A stretch of 64,000 bases of DNA from Cryobacterium zongtaii (GTDB taxonomy: Bacteria; Actinomycetota; Actinomycetes; Actinomycetales; Microbacteriaceae), in assembly GCF_002909375.1 (NCBI RefSeq), contig NZ_PPXD01000026.1, positions 310,001 through 374,000 on the forward strand. The letters are read 5' to 3'. Below the pieces are notes generated by a model that saw only the letters and a list, made by a program, of their open reading frames with translations, ran no database searches and was not told the DNA's origin. Position 1 is the first letter of the stretch; every line of letters starts with the position of its first letter. Shown piece by piece: positions 42,659 to 51,233 of the stretch. The position numbers were made by a program, and so were the translations under genes.

Positions 42659-43168
42659 ATGATTACCGAGGGGTTCAGCATCCGCGCCACACGGGTGGAC
42701 GACTGGCGTGAGGTGCGCGCGCTGCGCCTGGAGATGTTGCAGGACACCCCGATCGCGTTCGGCGAGACCCTGCAGGACGCCCTCGGTCACACCGACAGTG
42801 AATGGCGGATGCGCGCCGCCCGCGGCACCGCCGAACACGGCACGGTTTTGGTCGCGATCGACCCCGCCGGTCGCTGGGTGGGCACCATGGGCGGGTACGT
42901 GCCCGACGCGACCACCGGCGCATTGCTCGTGGGCGTGTATGTGTCGCCGGAGCACCGCGGCCGCGATGCCGGGGTCTTCGACGCCCTGCTCGTCGCGATC
43001 CAGGAATGGGCCCGAGGCGAGGGCGACCGGCTGACCCTGCACGTGCACGAGGACAATGCCCGCGCCCGCGCCGCCTACCTGCGCCGGGGATTCACCGAGA
43101 CCGGGCACCGGGTGCAGTACGTCCTGGACTCCAGCGCCATGGAGATCGAGATGGTCAAGCCGCTCTAG
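42659..43168 (+). CDS. GNAT N-acetyltransferase
   Basis: A 169-residue acetyltransferase. The motif A region reads LLVGVYVSPEHRGRDAGVFDALL, a slightly altered acetyl-CoA loop (RGRDAG in place of RGxGxG), followed by RLTLHVHEDNARARAAYLRRGFTETGHRVQY. The substrate is unknown. The ATG begins six residues before a typical GNAT N-terminus (FSIRATRVDDWREVRALRLEMLQ). It is divergent from the GntR operon with a 106-base gap and converges on the DUF2207 gene, with which it shares the four bases CTAG at the stop. Confidence 0.88.
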   Translation: MITEGFSIRATRVDDWREVRALRLEMLQDTPIAFGETLQDALGHTDSEWRMRAARGTAEHGTVLVAIDPAGRWVGTMGGYVPDATTGALLVGVYVSPEHRGRDAGVFDALLVAIQEWARGEGDRLTLHVHEDNARARAAYLRRGFTETGHRVQYVLDSSAMEIEMVKPL

Positions 43169-45138
43169 CGGCCACCGCCGCCACCGCCCCCACCACCACC
43201 GCCGGAGAAGCCGCCGCCACCGGATCCGCCGGAGAAGCTGCCGCCACCGCTGCTCGACCACGAGGACGTGGGCGTCTGAGTGGTGTTCATCGAGTTGACC
43301 ATGCCGCCGAGGGCCGTGGACAGGTGGATGCCACTGAAGGCGTTCTGCGAGAGGAACCAGTCCGGCGCGGTCGTGGCCTGCTCGTAGTGCACCTCGAGCT
43401 CAGCGGCCCACTCTTTCTCCACACCCCAGAGCACCGCGAACGGCAGGAGCTTTTCGTAGAGTTTCACCAGTTCCACGGTGTCGAGGGTGGATGCGGCGGG
43501 TTCCATCCCGGGCACGGTACGGGGCACGGTCACTCGCAGGGCGCCATCCGGGCTCTGCAGCATGCGGAACCTGTCCGCCTCGGCCAGGTCGAGATACATC
43601 TTCATGCCGGCGAGGTAGTCGCGCCGTTCCAGGCCGGCCGCGGTGAGCAGCAGCGACCGACTCCCCGCGACGATGCCCACTATCACGGCGGACGCGGCGA
43701 GGAGCAACAACGGAGACCACCAGATCGCGGGCGGGTCGCCGATCACGAGAACTGCCACGACCAGGGCGACCAGCGCGCCGAGACCGACGAGCAGACGGAT
43801 CCTTGCCCGGGTCAGGGCCGGTCGAGCGCGCCAGCCGCGGGCGGTGTTGCGAACCGTCGCATCTGCTGTGGCGGCCTTGAGCCCGCGGGCGAGCGGGTCG
43901 TTGGTGACCCCGAGTTCGCACACCGCACCAGCCGGCAGCCCGGGGAAGAAGGTGGCGAGCACGGCGAGCTCCTGGTCGTCGACGCCGTCGGTGCGGAGAA
44001 GCTGCAGCGTGTAGTCGCCGCCGTCGGCGCTGACCGGGTAGTCCAGGATGCGCACGTTACCGCGCACCGCAAAGCTCACGATTTGCGCAGCCATGGCCGA
44101 CTTCGGCCGACCGATGAGGTCGGCGGCCTCGAGGAGGTTGTAGCCGTCCGGAACGCTGTACTGGGCGATGATGGTGCCGCCCTTCGGGTCGCGGGGGCGC
44201 GCGAAGGTCCGGGCGAGAACGAACACCCCACCGAGCATGGCCATGCCCAGCAGCCCGAACGGGAACCCGCCGAAGCCGGACGAGGGACCGAAGCCGGGCG
44301 AGTTGTCGGCGTCGGACCTCGCCTCGGCGGGCACCTGCACGAAGGTGCCGAGCGTGAAACCGATGGCAATGGTGAGATTCTCGCCCGGGCCCAGATCGGC
44401 GGCCTCGGCGGTGAACATCTGGCCGGCCGGGGCGGCGGCATCCGGGTCAGCTTCCTGCACGATCTGGCAATCGCCGCTCTCCCCCTGAGCCCCGGTGTAG
44501 CAGGCGTTGTTGCCGGTCAGGAAGGGGGCGATCACCGGATCGACGTGCACCCGGGCGGCGACGGTACCGAACTGCTGGTCGAAACCGGTGCCGTTGGTGT
44601 CCCAGTAGAATTCGTCGTCGTTGGTGTCAGCGAACGCGCGCACCACGTTCTGCTGGGTGTAGCTGATGACGTACGTCTGGGTGCCGCGCACGAACTCGTC
44701 GGTTCCGAGCGCAAGCTCGGTAAAACCACCGTTGATCTCGGTCTCGAAGTACACCGGCTCGCCCTGAGCATCGGTGACGGACTCTACCGTCGTGTTCAGC
44801 GGCACACCGTCATAGTCGTTGGGGATGGCGCGGATGATGCCGCGGTTCTGGTCGAAGTCGGGGAACTCGGCCACGAAGGTCTCGACAGTGCGCAGGGTGG
44901 AGAGCCCGGCATCGTCGCGGCCCAGGTAGTACTCCCCCGCGTACAGCGCGAAGGTGAAGTCCGAGGTGTCGGCGGGCACAGCCGCGCGCACGCTCCCGAC
45001 CACGTTCGAATGCGCAGCCGGAGCTGCCGATGCCGCCGTTACCGGGCTCAGCGCAGTGGCGTTCGTCGCCAGCGGGGCGCCGACCGCCAGCACAGCAGCA
45101 ACGACAACAGCGGACAGGACCTTCAGAAGACGCGTCAC
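43165..45138 (-). CDS. DUF2207 membrane protein with glycine-rich C-terminal tail
   Basis: A 657-residue envelope protein. A signal peptide (LLKVLSAVVVAAVLAVGAPL) is followed by an extracellular domain of about 230 residues with FYWDTNGTGFDQQFGTV, the DUF2207 hallmark. Next come a membrane helix (FGLLGMAMLGGVFVLA), a cytoplasmic region, two helices near 430-475, and a final C-terminal cytoplasmic part ending in a run GGGFSGGGGGGGGGGGR. Such glycine tails are common in this family. Function unknown. Start GTG 45138 overlaps the upstream small gene's stop as GTGA, so the two are coupled. Confidence 0.88.
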   Translation of the reverse strand: MTRLLKVLSAVVVAAVLAVGAPLATNATALSPVTAASAAPAAHSNVVGSVRAAVPADTSDFTFALYAGEYYLGRDDAGLSTLRTVETFVAEFPDFDQNRGIIRAIPNDYDGVPLNTTVESVTDAQGEPVYFETEINGGFTELALGTDEFVRGTQTYVISYTQQNVVRAFADTNDDEFYWDTNGTGFDQQFGTVAARVHVDPVIAPFLTGNNACYTGAQGESGDCQIVQEADPDAAAPAGQMFTAEAADLGPGENLTIAIGFTLGTFVQVPAEARSDADNSPGFGPSSGFGGFPFGLLGMAMLGGVFVLARTFARPRDPKGGTIIAQYSVPDGYNLLEAADLIGRPKSAMAAQIVSFAVRGNVRILDYPVSADGGDYTLQLLRTDGVDDQELAVLATFFPGLPAGAVCELGVTNDPLARGLKAATADATVRNTARGWRARPALTRARIRLLVGLGALVALVVAVLVIGDPPAIWWSPLLLLAASAVIVGIVAGSRSLLLTAAGLERRDYLAGMKMYLDLAEADRFRMLQSPDGALRVTVPRTVPGMEPAASTLDTVELVKLYEKLLPFAVLWGVEKEWAAELEVHYEQATTAPDWFLSQNAFSGIHLSTALGGMVNSMNTTQTPTSSWSSSGGGSFSGGSGGGGFSGGGGGGGGGGGR

Positions 45139-45482
45139 GCCCCCGAGCCTAGTGACCACCTCACATTGAGGTCGAAGGCATGCCGCTCCACGACTGTCCC
45201 CTCGGGCAGGTCCCCGGCCACGGCTAGCAGCCAATCGACGAAGTCAGCCACCGGAAAGTCGCTGCAGTCCGGGCACCGTCCCATGAGCTCGAGTCCCGCC
45301 ATCGACGCGGCGAGGTACTCCTGCCGAGTGAGCCCGGGGATGTCCCGCACCAACGCTGTGGTCGTGTGCCTGGTAGAGCTCAGGCCGGAGAACGAGCGTC
45401 CGCACCCGCACGCTCCGAACGGGTTGCGCTCGCTCGAGGGTGAGTGAGTAGGTGACGTCAGGCTAGACGGAGCCACCGACAT
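45135..45482 (-). CDS. Cys-containing hypothetical protein coupled to DUF2207
   Basis: A 115-residue protein with two Cys-pair segments, GACGCGRSF and LMGRCPDCSDF, 50 residues apart, which may bind one zinc ion, and a helical remainder (ADFVDWLLAVAGDLPEGTVV). The reading frame ends exactly at the GTGA overlap with the DUF2207 start, which supports a genuine gene translated upstream of it. I recognise no family. It begins eight bases after the aldo-keto reductase stop, so it could be read through from that gene. Confidence 0.6.
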   Translation of the reverse strand: MSVAPSSLTSPTHSPSSERNPFGACGCGRSFSGLSSTRHTTTALVRDIPGLTRQEYLAASMAGLELMGRCPDCSDFPVADFVDWLLAVAGDLPEGTVVERHAFDLNVRWSLGSGA

Positions 45483-45490
45483 CCGCGGGC

Positions 45491-46468
45491 CTAGAAGCCC
45501 TCGGGCGTGTGCGGCCGGTACGGGGCGGCCAACCGGGCCAGCTCGTCGGCGGTGAGGGTGAGGTCCACGGACGCGACGGCATCCAGGAGGTGGTGCGCCT
45601 GGGTGACGCCCACGATGGGCGAGGACACGGCCGGCTGCTGGCGCACCCAGGCCAGCGCCACTTGGGCGCGGGGCACCCCGCGCTCTGCGGCCACCTGGGC
45701 CACGGCGCGCGCGATCTCGCGGTCGCCCTCCTCCTGCTGTTTGTACAGGGTCTGGCCGAAGGTGTCGGTTTCGGAGCGGTCGGTGGTCTCATGCCAATCG
45801 CGGGTGAGCTTGCCGCGGGCCAGCGGGCTCCACGGCAGCACGCCAACGCCCTGATCGAGACAGAACGGCAGCATCTCGCGTTCCTCCTCGCGGTTGAGCA
45901 GGTTGTACTGGTCCTGCATCGACACGAAGCGGGTGAAACCATGGAGATCGGCGGTGTACTGAGCTTTCGCGAACTGCCACGCGTACATCGACGAAGCGCC
46001 GATGTACCGGGCCTTTCCGGCCCTGACCACGTCATGCAGCGCCTCCATGGTCTCTTCGATCGGCGTCAGCGGGTCCCAGCGATGGATCTGATAGAGGTCG
46101 ACGTGGTCGGTGCCCAGCCTGGTGAGACTGTGGTCGATCTCGGCCAGGATGGCGCGGCGCGAGAGTCCGGCACCGTTGGGGCCCGGCCGCATCCGCCCGT
46201 GCACCTTCGTGGCGAGCACGTTCCGGTCCCGCGAGCTGAAGTCCCGCAGCGCCCGGCCGAGGATCTCCTCGCTGCTGCCGTCGGAGTACACGTTGGCGGT
46301 GTCGAAGGTGGTGATGCCGGCTTCCAGTGCCTGCCAGATCAGCGGGCGACTGGTCTCCTCCGGCAGCGTCCAGGAATGATTGCCGCGCATCGGATTGCCG
46401 AAGCTCATACAGCCCAGCGTGATCGCCGACACCTCGAGTCCGGTGCTGCCCAGTCGCACGTATTTCAT
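45491..46468 (-). CDS. Aldo/keto reductase
   Basis: A 325-residue NADPH-dependent reductase of the AKR superfamily. It begins MKYVRLGSTGLEVSAITLGCMSFG and has FDTANVYSDGSSEEILGRAL (catalytic Asp and Tyr), LATKVHGRM (catalytic Lys), DLYQIHRWD (catalytic His), and GVLPWSPLARGKLTRD. It reduces aldehydes or ketones in the cytoplasm; no specificity can be read. The ATG follows GAAGGG. The downstream gene begins nine bases on, so a polycistronic message down to DUF2207 is possible. Confidence 0.94.
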   Translation of the reverse strand: MKYVRLGSTGLEVSAITLGCMSFGNPMRGNHSWTLPEETSRPLIWQALEAGITTFDTANVYSDGSSEEILGRALRDFSSRDRNVLATKVHGRMRPGPNGAGLSRRAILAEIDHSLTRLGTDHVDLYQIHRWDPLTPIEETMEALHDVVRAGKARYIGASSMYAWQFAKAQYTADLHGFTRFVSMQDQYNLLNREEEREMLPFCLDQGVGVLPWSPLARGKLTRDWHETTDRSETDTFGQTLYKQQEEGDREIARAVAQVAAERGVPRAQVALAWVRQQPAVSSPIVGVTQAHHLLDAVASVDLTLTADELARLAAPYRPHTPEGF

Positions 46469-46498
46469 GGCGTTCCCTTCGTTGCGAAGCCGAGCCGC

Positions 46499-46702
46499 TT
46501 AGAGGCCGGCGCCCCTGCCGGTGTTCCGAATCTTCGGGCTCTGGGCCGCTTCGGTCTCGCTGCGGGAGTCGTGCTCGGCGCGCTGATGAGCGGAGAGCGG
46601 AGCTGAGCGAGGGCGGCGGGAGATCACGTAGAGGAACACGGAGACGGCGATCGCCACCGCCAGGATGAGGATCCCCAGGATCAGGCTGAACGTTTCGGAC
46701 AC
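46499..46702 (-). CDS. Small single-pass membrane protein, unknown
   Basis: A 67-residue protein: an N-terminal membrane helix (FSLILGILILAVAIAVSVFLYVIS) and a charged cytoplasmic tail (RRPRSAPLSAHQRAEHDSRSETEAAQSP). The start is GTG 46702 because GGAGG lies five bases upstream; a longer frame starting at 46753 has no such site. It ends 30 bases before the aldo-keto reductase start and may be co-transcribed with it. No family recognised. Confidence 0.65.
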   Translation of the reverse strand: MSETFSLILGILILAVAIAVSVFLYVISRRPRSAPLSAHQRAEHDSRSETEAAQSPKIRNTGRGAGL

Positions 46703-46840
46703 TAGGTCCTCCAAGCGTTGCGGATGGGTCACTCGGGCCGGTTGGGCCTTCACAAAGGTCTACCGTCTGAGCGCGCCGGCGTCAATTGTGCCGTCGCGGA
46801 TGACCCCCCGGTGCCGGCACTCCCGCGGTACGCTCCGTTC

Positions 46841-47245
46841 ATGGTCGATCGTTATCGCTCAGTGGAGGAGTACCTCGCCGCGCAGCCCGCAGAACGACTG
46901 CCCGTGATCCAGGCGCTGCGGCAGCTCGTTCTGGAGGCCAACCCGGCCGCAGAGGAACACATCAAGTGGAACTCCCCCAGTTTTGTACTCGCCGGGGTCG
47001 ACCAAGCCACGATCAGCGCTCAGGGCAAAAACGGGGTGCGGCTGGTGCTGCACCGGGGCGCGACCACCGCCGAGAACCCGGATGCCGCATCCGCTTTCAT
47101 CGGTGACCCGAACGGCCTGCTCACCTGGCACTCTGATATCCGGGCGAGCCTGCTCGTCACCGATCTCGCCGATCTGGAGCACAAACGTGCAGCGGCCGTC
47201 GAAGTCGTGCGCGCTTGGCTCGCCGAGGGCACCGACTCCCCGTGA
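46841..47245 (+). CDS. DUF1801 family protein (iron-chaperone-like fold)
   Basis: A 134-residue protein with the DUF1801 layout: YRSVEEYLAAQPAERLPVIQALRQLVLEANPAAEEHIKWNSPSFVLAG, then a beta-rich middle (GVRLVLHRGA) and a helical C-terminus. The same fold is found in Bacillus Fra (frataxin-like) and in YdhG proteins; activity here is unknown. A second, different DUF1801 protein is encoded at 57534-57965. ATG 46841 starts the domain; upstream in-frame codons do not belong to it. It lies 62 bases before the HxlR gene in the same direction. Confidence 0.82.
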   Translation: MVDRYRSVEEYLAAQPAERLPVIQALRQLVLEANPAAEEHIKWNSPSFVLAGVDQATISAQGKNGVRLVLHRGATTAENPDAASAFIGDPNGLLTWHSDIRASLLVTDLADLEHKRAAAVEVVRAWLAEGTDSP

Positions 47246-47273
47246 CCGGAGGTCCCGGTGCCGTCACGGGCTG

Positions 47274-47290
47274 GGTTGGATAATCCAACC
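47274..47290. promoter_or_regulatory. HxlR operator candidate
   Basis: Perfect 17-bp palindrome GGTTGGATAATCCAACC, with 8-bp arms around a single base. Its right end is 17 bases upstream of the HxlR ATG, so it would cover promoter or ribosome site; autoregulation is inferred. Confidence 0.75.
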
Positions 47291-47307
47291 AAAGGTAGAC
47301 TACGCAC

Positions 47308-47847
47308 ATGTCAACGGGACCCTCCGATGCTCGTGCGCACCCCGTCTCGTCGAAACGCTCCGGCGACGACCTGCGTTGCTCCATCGCGCGCACTATGCAG
47401 GTGCTCGGCGACCGGTGGACGATCCTGATCGTGCGGGAGGGTTTCCGCGGACACACCCGGTTCAGCGACTTCCGACGGGTGCTCGGCATCCCCACCGACA
47501 TCCTCACCTCCCGGCTGTGCTCGCTGGTGGCCGCCGGGGTGTTCGAACGCCGCGGCTACCGCGAGCCGGGCGCCCGTGAACGTTTCGATTACCACCTCAC
47601 CGCCGCCGGCGACGCGCTGCTCCCGGTGCTCGGCGCGCTTGCCCAGTGGGGTGACGACTACCGGCCGTCCGGTCACGGCCCCAGCCGGCTCTACCAGTAC
47701 GCCGACACCAGCGAACCCACCTCGGTCGCGTTCGTCACCGCCGCCGGCGTCGTGGTGCCGTTGGCCGACATCGCCATCGTGCCGGGGCCGGGCGAGAACG
47801 ACCCTGACATCGGCCCCACCCGCCCCCTCGCCGCCGCGCACCCCTGA
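47308..47847 (+). CDS. HxlR-family transcriptional regulator
   Basis: A 179-residue winged-helix protein: CSIARTMQVLGDRWTILIVREGFRGHTRFSDFRRVLGIPTDILTSRLCSLVAAGVFERRGY is the HxlR DNA-binding core, including the near-N-terminal Cys found in redox- or electrophile-sensing members. The C-terminal 70 residues extend beyond the usual 110-120-residue family. No obvious target is adjacent: downstream is a convergent hypothetical gene, upstream DUF1801. A perfect palindrome just before the start suggests self-control. Confidence 0.92.
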   Translation: MSTGPSDARAHPVSSKRSGDDLRCSIARTMQVLGDRWTILIVREGFRGHTRFSDFRRVLGIPTDILTSRLCSLVAAGVFERRGYREPGARERFDYHLTAAGDALLPVLGALAQWGDDYRPSGHGPSRLYQYADTSEPTSVAFVTAAGVVVPLADIAIVPGPGENDPDIGPTRPLAAAHP

Positions 47848-47887
47848 TCGCCGGGCTCGGCTGGGCCGCCGGCAGCCGGCGCTGCAG

Positions 47888-48838
47888 TCAGTTCGGCGGA
47901 AGGTTGACCGTGTCACCCTCGGAGGTGAGGTCGGCGCCTTCGCGCAGCTCCAGGACCTCGATCGTGGGATCGGCGACCAGCGCGTCCACGAGTGCCCGGG
48001 TGCCGGCGATCACCGTAGAGTCGAAGTCGATCTCGCTCACCAGCACCCAGGCGTGGTCGTCCGGCCAGATCAGGTTCGGCGACTGCGGCCACGTCGAATC
48101 GGTCCATGGCGCATCCGTCAGCCAGGCCGGGTCGACGAACCGGCGGATGCCCGCGTCGAACAAGACATAGTCCCGCCCGGGCAGTCGCAGCCGAGCACCG
48201 GACGACACATCGGCGGGCAGCAGGCCGGGGCCCCTCGAATCATCGGGCTCGACCATCGCGGCGAGCGCCGCCTGCCGGAGCCTCGCCTCGGCGGCCTCAG
48301 TCTCACGATCGGTCGCACGATCGGATGCGCGGTCGGCCGCCTCTTCGTCGCTCACCATGATCACGGAGACCCCGGTACCGCTGACGAGTCCACCCCAGCC
48401 CTCCCACACGGCCGCGATTCCGGCATCCGGGGTGCCGGTGTGGGCGGCCAGGTGCAGGGCCACGGCGGCGAGTACGGCCACGTCGAGGGTGCCCACGGCG
48501 GGTTCGGAGTACCGCCAGCCGTCGGCATCCACCAGTTCGTTGTACTCGTTGGGCACCCCGCGGTTCAGCCGGCCGAACTGCGCGAGCGGATGCATGGTGG
48601 CACCCCCGACCTCGGCCACCCGCGCCCACGGCACGCTCCGGTAGTCGATGCCGGACGCAAACCCCCGGTTTGGGCCCGACCAGGTGCCGGTGCCGGCTGG
48701 CCGGTCAATCGTGACGGGGTGGAACACCCGCGCGTACGCTTCGAAACCATGCGGCACCGCGGAGTGCATGTTTCGCCACCGCACGTCCAGCCGCTCGCGC
48801 AGCCACTCACCGCGCCCCACGTCGCCCACCCAGTCCAT
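47888..48838 (-). CDS. Conserved hypothetical protein, function unknown
   Basis: A 316-residue soluble protein. It begins MDWVGDVGRGEWLRERLD and contains HAAVPHGFEAYARVFHP-like, GWRYSEPAVGTLD, WEGWGG, PGRDYVLFDAG and PNLIWPDDHAWVLVSEIDFDSTVIAG segments. These tryptophan- and Asp-rich stretches are shared by actinobacterial proteins annotated as hypothetical; I know of no activity. A charged linker (SDRATDRETEAAEARLRQ) divides it into two parts. It converges on HxlR with a 40-base gap and diverges from the DUF385 gene across the degenerate repeat B. Confidence 0.75.
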   Translation of the reverse strand: MDWVGDVGRGEWLRERLDVRWRNMHSAVPHGFEAYARVFHPVTIDRPAGTGTWSGPNRGFASGIDYRSVPWARVAEVGGATMHPLAQFGRLNRGVPNEYNELVDADGWRYSEPAVGTLDVAVLAAVALHLAAHTGTPDAGIAAVWEGWGGLVSGTGVSVIMVSDEEAADRASDRATDRETEAAEARLRQAALAAMVEPDDSRGPGLLPADVSSGARLRLPGRDYVLFDAGIRRFVDPAWLTDAPWTDSTWPQSPNLIWPDDHAWVLVSEIDFDSTVIAGTRALVDALVADPTIEVLELREGADLTSEGDTVNLPPN

Positions 48839-48893
48839 ACCTCACCGTAGGACCTGCGCGGCCAGAACACACTCCCCCGATCAGCCGCGGGAT

Positions 48894-48985
48894 GCACAAC
48901 TCCTGCTATTTCTTCCGGCCGGCCGGTGGCGCCCCGGATTCAGCGGACGACTCGCCGCCGTCCCATGGCTCTGGAGGAGTTATAC
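48894..48985. repeat. Degenerate inverted repeat, family B, copy 2
   Basis: Arms GCACAACTCCTGC (48894-48906) and GGAGGAGTTATAC (48973-48985) correspond to the perfect arms at 23350-23441, with an identical total span of 92 bases. It lies in the 280-base gap between divergent genes; the rest of the gap is the presumed promoters. Confidence 0.6.
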
Positions 48986-49118
48986 CCCCGATCGGGTGGT
49001 TTCGCTGGGGGTGTGGGCGCAACTCCCGGGCACCCTTCCCGGGTCCCGGCCGCGGCAGTACCGTGTCGGGCATGAGGCGGATGTGCCCCTCGCCGATGAC
49101 ACTGAATGGAGGCCTACC

Positions 49119-49547
49119 TTGAGCAGCACGCCCACCCGCCGCCGCGGTTACCTGCCGCCCAGCCGCTTCATGCGGCACGTCGTCAACCCGGTCGCCCGGG
49201 CCTGCGGCACCCCCACCCTCATCGTGCGTGGTCGCATCAGCGGCCGGGAGATCAGCACCCCGGTGGCACCGTTCCGGTTCGAGGGCGACCGGTATGTCAT
49301 CGCCGGCCGCGGCGAGACCCAGTGGGTGCGCAACCTCCGGGTCGCCGGTCGCTGCGAGCTACGCATCCGGTGGCGCCGACACCCGTACCGGGCCACCGAG
49401 CTGCGGGGCCTCGAACACGACCAGGTCGCCGCCGACTACCTCGAGAAACTGGGCCGTCGGGCCAGGCCGTTCCTGGCCGAGCTGCCGGATCTGGTCGACC
49501 ATCCGATCTTCAGGCTGGAACTCTGCGAGGCACCGGTGCGCAGCTAA
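49119..49547 (+). CDS. DUF385-type (F420/deazaflavin-dependent nitroreductase-like) protein
   Basis: A 142-residue split-barrel protein of the actinobacterial deazaflavin-dependent family: a basic N-terminus, GTPTLIVRGRISGREISTPVAPFRFEGDRYVIAGRGETQWVRNLRVAGRCELRI and ELRGLEHDQVAADYLEK. The GRGETQWVRNLRVAG segment is the conserved signature. Members reduce or bind with F420H2, which agrees with an F420-type oxidoreductase at 11108. The start codon is TTG 49119 preceded by a good GGAGG; no other start gives the full domain. It converges on the FAD monooxygenase nine bases away. Confidence 0.82.
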   Translation: MSSTPTRRRGYLPPSRFMRHVVNPVARACGTPTLIVRGRISGREISTPVAPFRFEGDRYVIAGRGETQWVRNLRVAGRCELRIRWRRHPYRATELRGLEHDQVAADYLEKLGRRARPFLAELPDLVDHPIFRLELCEAPVRS

Positions 49548-49556
49548 ACCCGCCGC

Positions 49557-51233
49557 TCACCGCACGGGCAGCCCCACCAGGCGCAGCCACGCGGCGAGGT
49601 GCGGTTCGTCGAGCACCGGAGCCCGCAGCCCGACGTAGCCGTCCGGTCGCACGACGAGCATGCCGGTGCCGGGCCTGTCGTCGAGCCGGTAACTGTGCAC
49701 CAGCGGGCTCAGCATCCGGTCGGGCACCGGTCGCGCGTTCGCCTGCAACAGGATGTGCACCCCCGGCCGCGCGAGCAACGCGTGCAGGCGCACCCGACGG
49801 CCCTCGCAGCGCACCAGGGTGTCGGGCACCCGCGAGCCCGGCCGCAGCACCCGCCGGGCCAGCCCGCCGCGCACCGGGGTGAGTGACGCGCGCACGTCCA
49901 TCGACAGCGGACTGTGCGGGTACCGCAGCCGGAACTGCGAGAGGGTGCGGATGCCCACCGCGGTCAGCCGGCGTTGCCGGGCGAGCCAGGGCAGCACCGG
50001 CCCGGCCACAGGCACCAGCACCGCCCGGCCGAGCTGGGCCAGCGGATGCAGACTCGCCTCGGCCCAATATATGGTGTGCGTCAGCCGCAGCACGGCCCGG
50101 TCGGCGGGGCGACGCTCCAGCGCGTACGAGTCCAGCAGCGCCGAACCGGGCCGGGCGGCCAGGGAGCCGCCCGGCCGCGTGTCACCCGGGGTGTCCGCCG
50201 TCTCGGGCAGCCGCCGGACGGCCGCGGCTGCGAACGCCAGCTTCCAGCCGAGGTTCACGGCGTCGTGGATGCCGGCGTTCATGCCCTGCGCGCCCGCCGG
50301 CGAATGCACGTGGGCGGCATCGCCGGCCACGAACAGCGGACCCCGGCTGAACCGGCTGGCGATCCGGTGTTGCAGCCGCACCTGGGCCGACCAGGCCACC
50401 TCGATGATCTGCGCCGGCAGCCCGGCCTCGTCGACCAGCCGCTGCAGTTGCTCCTGCGGTACGGGCGGACCCGGCTGGCCGAACGGCTGCCGGTCGTCGC
50501 CGGCCCGTCGGGTGGCGAGCATCCGCCAGGTGGCCCGTTCACCGATGTTGAACAGGAATACCAGCCCCTGCCGCCCGACGACCACATGCGCGACCCCGGT
50601 CTCGAGCATCACCGGCGCCACCGCCCGCGATCCGGCGCCGGCGGGGCCCAGCTCCACGTCCGCGAGCACCACCTCCTGGTCGTAGTCGCCACCGAGGAAT
50701 CCGCCGACCGACCGGCGCACCAGGCTCGCCGGCCCGTCACAGCCGGCCAGGTAGCGGCACAGCACGTCCTCGTCCGGCTCATCGTCCGCGGTGCGCAGCA
50801 CGGCCCGGGCGCCGCCCTGACCCAGCCGCGCCAGCCGCACCACCTCCGCACCGCGCTGCACCAGCACGCCGCGTTCGGCGAGCGCGGCGGCCAGCACGGC
50901 CTCCACGTCGGACTGCCGCACCAGCAGCGGGTGCGGGAACGCGGTGCCGGGCAGATCAAGCTTCTCGATCGACACCGACACCACCCGCGAGGGCAGGTGC
51001 AGCCGCACCGACGGTGCGGAGTCGCCGAGCGCGAGCAGGGCATCCGTCACCCCCAGCGGACGTAAGAGTTCGAGGGTGCGCGGATGCATCACCATCGCCC
51101 GCGACGGCCGGAACGCCTCCGGCCGGCGTTCGACGACACGCACCCGGGCGCCGTGGTCGACGGCCTGCAGCGCAAGGGTGAGGCCGGTCGTGCCGGCACC
51201 CACAATCAGAAGATCGGTGTCGAAATCGGTCAT
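49557..51233 (-). CDS. FAD-dependent aromatic monooxygenase
   Basis: A 558-residue flavoprotein hydroxylase. Features are the FAD-binding DLLIVGAGTTGLTLALQAVDHGARVRVVERR, the Arg-type motif FRPSRAMVMHPRTLELL, the DG motif YLAGCDGPASLVRR, and the GD motif LFVAGDAAHVHSPAGAQGMNAGIHDAVNLGWKLA. This is the PheA/TfdB/MhpA group, which hydroxylates phenolic rings or polyketides using NADPH and oxygen. The start ATG overlaps the stop of the upstream unknown gene by ATGA, so they are translated together. Substrate unknown; no other catabolic gene is visible nearby. Confidence 0.92.
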   Translation of the reverse strand: MTDFDTDLLIVGAGTTGLTLALQAVDHGARVRVVERRPEAFRPSRAMVMHPRTLELLRPLGVTDALLALGDSAPSVRLHLPSRVVSVSIEKLDLPGTAFPHPLLVRQSDVEAVLAAALAERGVLVQRGAEVVRLARLGQGGARAVLRTADDEPDEDVLCRYLAGCDGPASLVRRSVGGFLGGDYDQEVVLADVELGPAGAGSRAVAPVMLETGVAHVVVGRQGLVFLFNIGERATWRMLATRRAGDDRQPFGQPGPPVPQEQLQRLVDEAGLPAQIIEVAWSAQVRLQHRIASRFSRGPLFVAGDAAHVHSPAGAQGMNAGIHDAVNLGWKLAFAAAAVRRLPETADTPGDTRPGGSLAARPGSALLDSYALERRPADRAVLRLTHTIYWAEASLHPLAQLGRAVLVPVAGPVLPWLARQRRLTAVGIRTLSQFRLRYPHSPLSMDVRASLTPVRGGLARRVLRPGSRVPDTLVRCEGRRVRLHALLARPGVHILLQANARPVPDRMLSPLVHSYRLDDRPGTGMLVVRPDGYVGLRAPVLDEPHLAAWLRLVGLPVR

